The notes beneath the pieces were generated by a model. It was not told the DNA's origin. It worked only from the letters and a program-made list of their open reading frames with translations, and ran no database searches. Positions 21,581-28,842 of a stretch of 28,842 bases of DNA are shown piece after piece (position 1 is the first letter of the stretch; each line of letters opens with the position of its first letter). Where the stretch lies: the NCBI GenBank assembly GCA_024196135.1, contig JAMQCK010000314.1:1-28842 (forward strand). The letters are read 5' to 3'. Origin of the DNA: Pleurotus ostreatus/Saccharomyces cerevisiae fusant (Eukaryota; Opisthokonta). Position numbers and translations under genes: made by a program.

Positions 21581-24500
21581 ATGGCACCCAAAGGTCGTCG
21601 TAATCAGAAGGGAACTGGCGTACCCAAGGTCGTAGCCCAGCCGGAACCTGCACCGCAGCAAACGGGACTTGCAGATGGTGCGTGACACATGGCTCTCGCG
21701 AATCCTGAGCATCGCTCTCGAGAATCCTCACCCTCGCGCTGAATGTCTCCAGCGTCGGTTACCGCCATCGGCGAGAAGCGCCCCGGCTTCGGGTCCGCGG
21801 GGAAGAAGGAGAACAACGACGTGAACATGTTCGAGCTCACGCTCAAGTGCGGCACGATCTATCACTATGACGGTACGCATGCAAGTATCCTGCTTCTTGT
21901 TTTATGCTGATTAGATCCCAGTCGGTGCGTAGAGCTGCCCCACTCGTACAATGCAGCCACCTTCCCGTCTCACATATGACTCGATAGACATGGTCAACGA
22001 CAAGCCCCTGCCCGTCCGTCGCGGCCTCGAGCTGTTTGTCCGCCTCCAAGAAGCGTTCCCCAGTATCTTCACCCAGAAGGTCGTCTTCGATGGGAAGAAG
22101 AACATGTACTCCTCCTACCGTCTTGACATCCCCGACGACTCCAGAGAGGTACTTACTCGTTCCGTCTAGTTCTGCAACTATATCCCACTCACTCCGACTC
22201 GTCAGTTCGAGATCATTGTAAGTTCAGGGAACGACACCCGGCCAGCACGCATTCGCATCGTCAAGATCAAGCTCGTGAAGGAGATCAATCCCGAGTTCGT
22301 GCCAGCTAACTCGGCGGTATCGTTGCTCGCAGCTAATCGTCGCCGTCCCAGATCACTGATCCGGTTCACCCCAGGCAAGCAGTCGTTCGACGAGGAAGCC
22401 CAGACGACCCTTCAGGTGCGTGTAGATCGCGCACGCCATTGATTCACTGACCGACTTACATCGTCAGGCTCTCAATGTTGCCTTGCGCATGGAACCAATG
22501 CAGAATCTCCCCTTCAACGTACGCAGCTTCTTCACGCCCATTGGCAAGAAGGCGTTGCCCGGAGGACTCGAGCTATGGAGAGGGTACGCTGCCTTACGCA
22601 TCGCGACGGGAGCTGTCGCTCATCAATCAACTCTATCAGATACTTCCAGTCCGTACGACCTGTCATCGACAGTACGTCCATCCCCTCACTTGGTCCCCAT
22701 ACGACTCGCAGCCCATGTCCCCCCACGCTCACAAACCCTCAGAACTCGTCGCCAACGTCGACATCTCAACCGCCATCATGTACCAGGAGGACACGTTGAT
22801 CGGCCTATGCCTCAAGCACCTCAATCTCCCTCTCGACAACCCATCCGCCCTAGCAAATCTCGACACTCGTCAATGGTACTCCCTCAAGCGCTTCCTCACC
22901 GGGCTCAAGGTCACCACCGGAGGCCAGACGGCACAGCGGCCGCCTCGCGCGATCACTGGGCTCCGGCGAGAGGGCGCCAGCAAGACCATGTTCAACCTTA
23001 GGCGCGATGGGGAACCCGACACCACCATTTCCGTCGCCGAATACTTCAAGAAACTCGGCCGCCCTGGCCTGCCCTGCGTCGAGGCATGCTACTGCAATGA
23101 GTCCGCGTTCGGTCACTGCTAATATCGCCCCAGGTCTCGTCGGGCAAGACGCTTCTGCCACTTGAGGTCTGCGACGTGCCGGAAGGACAATTTTGGCGTG
23201 GTCAAATCGTACCTGGTGCGTTCTTTTCCCAGCGCTTATCCTATCGGCCTCGCGCTTACCTTGACTATGTAGAACTGACGGCCGAAATGGTCAAGTTCTC
23301 GACGCTCAAGCCCACGGCGCGCTTCGATGCGATTCAATGCGGGCGAGAGGTACAGTACGCCACGCGCGCAAGACCAGTCGTATGCTAAGGATGCGTTGTA
23401 GGTTCTTGGATATGATCGGAGCGAATGGCTCCAGCAATTCGGCATTACAATTGGCAAGACACCGATTCAGGTCGAATCGCGCACGCTTGCTGCTCCAACC
23501 ATGCAATACGGTATCGTGCCTGGTCCCCGCCCGCAGGCTGAGACCATGGCGAGTACTAATTCATTCGTGCATCGGTCGTACTTACAGCTTTTGATTCCAG
23601 ACACCTATGGGAGGCGCTTGGAATATGTACGAAAGACAAACAAAAGGTCTGTATCAGCTCCTGACCGCTTCTATATAGGAAGGGGAAGCGCTTCTTCAAA
23701 CCGATGCCGCTCAACTCATGGGCTGTCTTGGTGGTCGAGGACAAGTCACGCTTCTCGCTCGATGCCCTGAAATCCTTGGTCAGTCGCTTCTTTTCGTAGC
23801 GCACTATGTATCGCGCTGATTTCTAGTAGATCATCGGGCTCAAGAAGGAAGCCACAAACTGCGGTAAGCCGCCCGCTTTCATACTCGCAGCTGGCGGTAC
23901 TCAACGGCGTCTTAGGCATGCTCCCCGTCAAGGACCCCGTTCTGTCAGAGTACGTCTTCGCAAAACCGTTGTTACAAACAGCTTATGGTCCTTCTTCAGG
24001 CATGTCTCTCCTCAGCAAAGCATAACAAAGGTACATCTGCATTTCCTCGGTCGATCAATCTTTTCTTGACTTCCAACGCAGCGTCTAGAAGAACTTCCTG
24101 CTAGATTGCGTGCAAAGAAGCTGCCACTGCCACAGATCGTCATTCTTGTCCTCCCCTTCAACGGTGACGAGAGATGGACTGAGGTCAAAAAGTATGCACG
24201 GAGTCATCTAAACCGCGGAGCGCTCACTGATAGTCCTGCAGCTGGGGCGACATCGTTGTTCGTGGCTTCTCATCGTCCTTGAAGACCCCTCTGACACGTT
24301 ACTATCAGCGCGGTGTGGCTACGCAATGCCTGAAAGCGCAGAAAAGTGCACGCGCTAATTCTCAGTACTGGGCCAATGTTTGCATGAAGTAGGAAGCTTC
24401 GCCGTCCCTCAACTGAAAGCTTACAGGCGTGCAGGATCAACGCCAAACTCGGTGGCATAAATGCGATAATCAGACCCGGAGACCCATCAAATCTCCTCGC

Positions 24501-25907
24501 TAACCGGAATCAACCGACGCTGGTCCTCGGCGCGGATGTCATCCATCCTAGCCCCGTAAGCGTTTCGCCATGGCTTCGTCGGCCCATGCTGATTCAGTCT
24601 CAGGGTTCCGTCGGTCAATCGTCGTACGCAGCGATGGTTGGTAGCGTGGATCCCGATGCAGCCAAGTACCGCGCTACCAGTCGGGAGCAGGCGTCGCGCC
24701 AGGAACTTATCGAGGACTTCGAGGACATGGCGAAGGTACACCCATTCGGATGCAATCGAGGTGCTGAGTCGAGCTCGTTTACAGGAGCTGATACAAGCGT
24801 ACATGGATGCAAGGAAACAGGAGGGCAAGACGGCCACCGCGAGTAAACCGGCGAGAATCTTTGTCTACCGCGGTGCGTCGATTGGCTGATGTATATTCCG
24901 TCGTATCTCAGCCGTTACATAGACGGTGTCTCCGAAGGTCAGTTCAAGCAAGTGAAGGACGAGGGTAAGCGCCCACGTGATACTTCTTGTGGTGTTTGCT
25001 GAGGTGTCGAAGAGCTACCGAAGCTACGAGGTAGGGGAAATGTCATACTACCGGGTTATCGTCTTCTGACCTATTGCTCTAGCCGCATGCCGCTCGCTGC
25101 AAGTGACACCCAAGATTACGTTCGTTGTGAGTTGCACCAATTATGGCGAGCCACTGCCCACTGAACTGATCCTTCCAGATCGCCACAAAGGTTTGTCAAA
25201 TGCCGCACGCTCTCCTCTCGATATGCGTCTAATTCGTCGCCCTCACAGCGGCACAATACGCGCCTGAATCCTTTGGGCAATAAAGACAGGAGCGGGAACG
25301 CACCCGCGGGCAGCGTCATCGATACTAACATTGTGGACCCCGTCGAGTTCGACTTTTACCTGCAAAGTCATGCCGGAATCCAGGGGACGAGCAGGCCCGT
25401 GCATTACTGGGTTAGCGACTATTCCCCTTTTGTCATACTGATGACTGACGAGTATACCCTTGTAGGTCCTTCGCGATGTGAGTTGCTACCTCAAAGGCTT
25501 CTCTAATTAACTGACGTGTGTCGTTGTAGGAGAACCAGCTCAGGTACATCCCACCACCTTCCGCCATAGAATGCCGTCCTGATCCCTTTCAGTGCAGATG
25601 CTCTCCAACGCTTCACTTACAACCTCTGCCACGTCTACGCTCGAGCCACGCGCAGCGTGTCAATTCCCGCGCCGACCTATTGTACGCCACCTGTATCTCG
25701 TCATCGTGTTCTCTCCTGACAGCGTATGGCCATATAGACGCCGACATCGTGTGCGCACGGGCGAAGACTCACTACAAGTACAGCAGCGACCATTCCGTTC
25801 CATCCGAGCCAACCTCGTCATCTGCTGGACAATCCACGAAAGCGGGCGAGCATGCTATATTCCAGCAGGTGCATCCTCGGCAGAAGGGGCATATGTACTA
25901 TCAGTGA
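21581..25907 (+). CDS. Argonaute protein, intron-dense, with PAZ and PIWI domains
   Basis: Argonautes bind small RNAs and silence matching RNA in quelling-type pathways. I join 31 exons: 21581-21677, 21753-21872, 21922-21924, 21988-22148, 22206-22294, 22352-22415, 22468-22583, 22640-22671, 22743-23083, 23134-23215, 23273-23349, 23402-23548, 23601-23626, 23679-23778, 23830-23863, 23916-23949, 24000-24030, 24082-24191, 24242-24388, 24435-24555, 24604-24735, 24785-24872, 24923-24964, 25013-25030, 25083-25126, 25179-25190, 25249-25410, 25466-25477, 25530-25543, 25593-25681, 25738-25907. All phases agree, giving 904 residues. Order: Gly/Lys-rich N-terminus; ArgoN ([17 protein letters not shown]); linker ([22 protein letters not shown]); PAZ ([22 protein letters not shown]); MID ([25 protein letters not shown]); PIWI. 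The slicer tetrad looks complete: Asp638 (VLGADVIHP), Glu678 (SRQELI), Asp718 ([11 protein letters not shown]), Asp851 (PTYYADIV). It ends KGHMYYQ, close to the aromatic C-terminus buried in this family. Two introns need GC donors and one exon is 3 nt. Confidence 0.92.
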
Positions 25908-26274
25908 CGGGGGAGGAGGTTGATATCGGCCGCCCATGGGGATCGCTATGCCACCGTGTATGCGAAGAAGTAGCGCTTGTATTTCCTTGTATGTTCTTGT
26001 GCTCGATAATGTAGCTGTACGCCAGTCCGTGGATAGTTCTGTTTATTGCGCCTTGGGCTCGTGCTCTTCCTCCCTTTCTATCTTGTTGAACCTCTTTAGT
26101 GTGCGATGATATGACATGTTAATTGTACAGCGACAGAAGGGTGACAAGGCGCATGATTCTCCACTTTCAATGCACATTGCCAGTCAGAAGACATACGTGC
26201 ATCGAACGCAGTATGGCGGTGGAACATACACTTGCGAGGTACGAAGAATATGTAGCCCCCTTCAACGCAACGAT
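25908..26274. other. Convergent 3' region between Argonaute and F-box gene
   Basis: Tail-to-tail spacer of 367 bp. AT-richer than its surroundings, consistent with 3' UTRs and poly(A) signals. No gene seen. Confidence 0.5.
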
Positions 26275-27681
26275 TCAGTCCACGTCCGAGTCATCATCCT
26301 CCAAGCGGTCCAAAACATTAATTTCGACATGTTCCAGCGTCGCGACCCCTTCAGACGCACAAGTCCGAGTGGTAGCTCTCGAACTTAGCATCCTATTCAA
26401 AGCGTGATCGATTGCCTGCACCGTCGCGCGGTCATCTGTCACCACGACAAGCCTCGATAGCTTTGGCAGCAGGTCCCTACCGCTGCCAATGCACGTCAAG
26501 AAAGCAAGCGTGCGCTCCGTCAGGAAGAACGGGCTGCATTCTTCTGGCTCCCTAACCTCTAGCTCCTCGAGGTCATCCAATTTCCCCAGACAATGCAGGA
26601 ATGACCACAAGTCACCCATTCCTGCACTACCGTGGATGTGCAATTGCCTCAGGTGCAGCGGTTGGAAGGATAGGAAGTCGAGCATGTGCGAGAACGAGCA
26701 GTTTGAGTCTGTCGCCCTCCTCGTCCACCGTACGCGTCTGGGCGAGATCGTCAGGCTCTCGAGCTTGGGTGCCACGATATATCTGAACAGCTCTATGACA
26801 GCAGTCCCCAATAATCGAAGCTTGCGCAAAGAGGAGAGCTGCAAGCACCTGTTGGCGAGTAACTCCGTTCCACCAAATTTCGTCACTGTATTGACGCAGA
26901 GGGACACGAGCGATGTTTCGAACGTGCGTATCGCGGTCAAGAGCTTCACCATAGGCGGGCGTGGAACGCGGGGGCCAACGCTACGCGATATACTGATTCC
27001 GAGGAATGTGAGGTGAGGGATAGCGGGAAGGCTGAGCAACGAAGAAAGAATGCTTTCATCCACGTCAAACCTCATCAACCGGATGCTGAGGCTGCTGAGC
27101 GCCGGCGCCTTAGTCAAGAACTGTAGCGACCGCGAAGTGGCTGAGCCATAGATGTGAAAGGTCGCAGCTCGCATGGATGGGAAGGTGAGTGCCTGGAAGT
27201 TTTCCAGCATCAGTCCGGAGGCCGTGACATGTAAGGTATGCCAGCGATCGAGGTGAGGGTATAGCTGGTTGTAGAAATCGTCGCCTTTGCGCAGGGAGAA
27301 TTTAAGACGCAGAGGTAAGTCACCGGTGAGCGCTGCTTGCCTGTAATAGTTGAGGCATTGGATACGAGGACGCTCGGCGGGAACGTCAGAGATGTAAGTC
27401 CACAGCTGCGGCGTTTGGCACGCTACCTCCTGCCATTCAAAGCACACACGATGTACCGTCTCCGAGATCAACCGAGCTCCATTGTCCGCAGAGAAGGACC
27501 AGAGGAAGATGAAGATGACGGACAAGAGCTCTGGCGGAAGACGCCGCACAGGGGATATAATGGAGTGTATGATGTCCAGTTGTGCTGCAGCTCGCTGGCG
27601 CAAACCGAGCGGCAGGCGACGCTGTGGGTCAGAAGGACATAGCGCGGATCTCAGTTCTTCCGAGTATCTGAGAAGATCCAT
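26275..27681 (-). CDS. F-box protein of the large basidiomycete family, intronless
   Basis: A single uninterrupted frame of 468 residues. The F-box core, VRRLPPELLSVIFIFLW, lies at about 45-61 and continues with the typical VCFEWQEVACQTPQLWTYI that follows it in this family. The remaining part has irregular Leu-rich stretches (for example LSSLRKLRLLGTAVIELF and LDFLSFQPLHLRQLHI) that suggest degenerate leucine-rich repeats. The C-terminus is acidic (DRLEDDDSDVD). A preceding basic/Gln segment with AAAQLDIIHSIISP is common in these proteins as a short coiled region. It would recruit an unknown substrate to an SCF ubiquitin ligase. The absence of introns contrasts sharply with the neighbouring Argonaute and F-box genes and is common in recently amplified members of this family. 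Which Met starts the protein is set by the first in-frame ATG at 27681. Confidence 0.85.
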   Translation of the reverse strand: MDLLRYSEELRSALCPSDPQRRLPLGLRQRAAAQLDIIHSIISPVRRLPPELLSVIFIFLWSFSADNGARLISETVHRVCFEWQEVACQTPQLWTYISDVPAERPRIQCLNYYRQAALTGDLPLRLKFSLRKGDDFYNQLYPHLDRWHTLHVTASGLMLENFQALTFPSMRAATFHIYGSATSRSLQFLTKAPALSSLSIRLMRFDVDESILSSLLSLPAIPHLTFLGISISRSVGPRVPRPPMVKLLTAIRTFETSLVSLCVNTVTKFGGTELLANRCLQLSSLRKLRLLGTAVIELFRYIVAPKLESLTISPRRVRWTRRATDSNCSFSHMLDFLSFQPLHLRQLHIHGSAGMGDLWSFLHCLGKLDDLEELEVREPEECSPFFLTERTLAFLTCIGSGRDLLPKLSRLVVVTDDRATVQAIDHALNRMLSSRATTRTCASEGVATLEHVEINVLDRLEDDDSDVD

Positions 27682-27924
27682 CCTCTCCTAGGGCGAGGGC
27701 ACGAATCCAGAGCGCTGCAGATCGATACTGGCGAGATATGAGGCGCGCTCGAGAACGGATTCAATCGAGCTCTAATGATTGCGGTCAGCGATATGTGGAT
27801 GAGTACTTCGGGGACGAGGTTACCGATTCGTCACGAACAATAAGTCCCAAGATGGTGGACAGCATATTGTGCGGAAAGTGTTGCAGCTGCGTGATGGTAA
27901 GACGCAAGCACAGACTAGTGTTGA

Positions 27925-27940
27925 TGGCAGAACTCTGCCA
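27925..27940. repeat. Short palindrome in the left arm
   Basis: TGGCAGAACTCTGCCA forms a 7-bp stem with a two-base loop. The same GGCAGA/TCTGCC words recur just to the right at 27941-27950 and again in the spacer. Confidence 0.85.
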
Positions 27941-27963
27941 GGTTCTGCCAATTCGGCCTGCCA

Positions 27964-27979
27964 GCCTGGCATGCCAGGC
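27964..27979. repeat. Perfect 16-bp palindrome in the left arm
   Basis: GCCTGGCATGCCAGGC is fully self-complementary. Its counterpart lies at 28779-28794 in the right arm. Confidence 0.9.
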
Positions 27980-28316
27980 GGAACTCAAAGGTCTACGAAA
28001 CGGGGTGGCATAGCCTGGCTTGATGACGTGCAATTTTCAGCCTGCCTTAGCAGGTTTGCGCACGTCTGCGATGTGGTTGAACTTGATCGAGATGGTTCAG
28101 ACTAACACCACCTTTTTCCGATGCTCATCGCGCGGCGGGAAGCATGGCTTAACTTCTGCCACAAATGATCATCAGCTCGACGCTCAGGCAATGCCATCAT
28201 AACCTGGTAGGCGCACAAGCGCCGCCCTCGCCGGCCGTCCCAGCAGTTACATCCACTTCAGCAACTTCCTAAGGAGGTTTACGCACCCACCTAAGGCCTT
28301 TTTCTGCCTCTCAGGT

Positions 28317-28441
28317 GCCTGGATGACCTTCTTTATTGACATTCCCACGCCACCCTCTGCCACCCTCTGCCATTCAGCCAAATGCCATTCCGCCGGGCTG
28401 CCACGGCGGAAAGATGCGAAAACAATTCTGCCCTGAACACT
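28317..28441. other. Spacer (loop) of the inverted repeat
   Basis: 125 bp that is not self-complementary overall. It contains a short duplicated CACCCTCTGC word (about 28351-28370) and a small GCCG/CGGC hairpin near 28392-28410. No coding frame of note. Confidence 0.85.
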
Positions 28442-28842
28442 ACCTGAGAGGCAGAAAAAGGCCTTAGGTGGGTGCGTAAACCTCCTTAGGAAGTTGCTGA
28501 AGTGGATGTAACTGCTGGGACGGCCGGCGAGGGCGGCGCTTGTGCGCCTACCAGGTTATGATGGCATTGCCTGAGCGTCGAGCTGATGATCATTTGTGGC
28601 AGAAGTTAAGCCATGCTTCCCGCCGCGCGATGAGCATCGGAAAAAGGTGGTGTTAGTCTGAACCATCTCGATCAAGTTCAACCACATCGCAGACGTGCGC
28701 AAACCTGCTAAGGCAGGCTGAAAATTGCACGTCATCAAGCCAGGCTATGCCACCCCGTTTCGTAGACCTTTGAGTTCCGCCTGGCATGCCAGGCTGGCAG
28801 GCCGAATTGGCAGAACCTGGCAGAGTTCTGCCATCAACACTA
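28442..28842 (-). repeat. Right arm of a long inverted repeat, cut by window end
   Basis: Exact reverse complement of 28316-27916 at all positions I read, including a junction sequence at ACCTGAGAGGCAG. It runs to the last base of the window, so 401 bp is a minimum arm length. Confidence 0.95.

Larger units (their letters stand above)
27916..28316 (+). repeat. Left arm of a long inverted repeat
   Basis: Every position I compared pairs with its complement in the right arm with a constant coordinate sum of 56758 and no gap, from 27916 to 28316 (401 bp). The inner end is sharp after CTGCCTCTCAGGT. The outer limit is unknown because the partner reaches the window edge. The arm contains nested small palindromes at 27925-27940 and 27964-27979. 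A 60-codon frame in the arm is duplicated in the other arm; it has no family features. Confidence 0.95.

Noticed and set aside
23641..23678. A 32-nt intron starting at GTCTGT in Argonaute
   Set aside because: Too short for this genome and out of phase. The GTACGA donor at 23627 gives a 52-nt intron and restores the [12 protein letters not shown] sequence.
28020..28738. Two identical 60-codon frames on opposite strands (28020-28202 and 28556-28738)
   Set aside because: They are the same sequence in the two arms of the inverted repeat. No motif, no homology I recognise and no splice context, so I treat them as repeat DNA and not as genes.

Overview
The window looks like nuclear DNA of a filamentous basidiomycete, probably an Agaricomycete. 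Genes are split by many short introns (mostly 46-75 nt, GT-AG, with CTRAY-like branch sites), coding sequence is GC-rich, and the gene set is fungal: GH53 and GH76 secreted enzymes, a zuotin, a PITH protein, F-box proteins and a full Argonaute. All exon structures below were joined by hand from splice signals, reading frame and family motifs; none was checked against RNA data or a database.

Layout, left to right. 1-600: no gene, but a duplicated 25-bp repeat. 597-1525 (-): a C2H2 zinc-finger protein, incompletely modelled. 2445-3866 (+): zuotin, the J-protein of the ribosome-associated complex. 4464-5753 (+): secreted GH53 endo-beta-1,4-galactanase. 5857-7634 (-): FAD-dependent aromatic monooxygenase. 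8784-9719 (-): PITH-domain protein, divergent from 10078-12687 (+): F-box protein with Cys pairs. 13282-14498 (+): zinc alcohol dehydrogenase. 15385-17385 (+): secreted GH76 alpha-1,6-mannanase-like protein. 17611-18477 (-): short-chain dehydrogenase. 19223-19998 (-): small secreted protein. 21581-25907 (+): Argonaute, modelled as 31 exons. 26275-27681 (-): intronless F-box protein. 27916-28842: a long, apparently exact inverted repeat that reaches the window edge.

The genes do not form one pathway. GH53 and GH76 are secreted carbohydrate-active enzymes; the monooxygenase, alcohol dehydrogenase and SDR are general oxidoreductases; zuotin, PITH, zinc-finger and F-box proteins are housekeeping or regulatory. 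The most interesting part is the right third: an RNA-silencing Argonaute that appears to keep a complete DEDD slicer tetrad, with extreme intron density, a likely 3-nt exon and two likely GC-AG introns, lies about 2 kb from an inverted repeat that would fold into a hairpin with arms of at least 401 bp. A second splicing oddity, a 1-nt exon or stwintron-like double intron, sits directly before the catalytic Asp pair of the GH76 gene.
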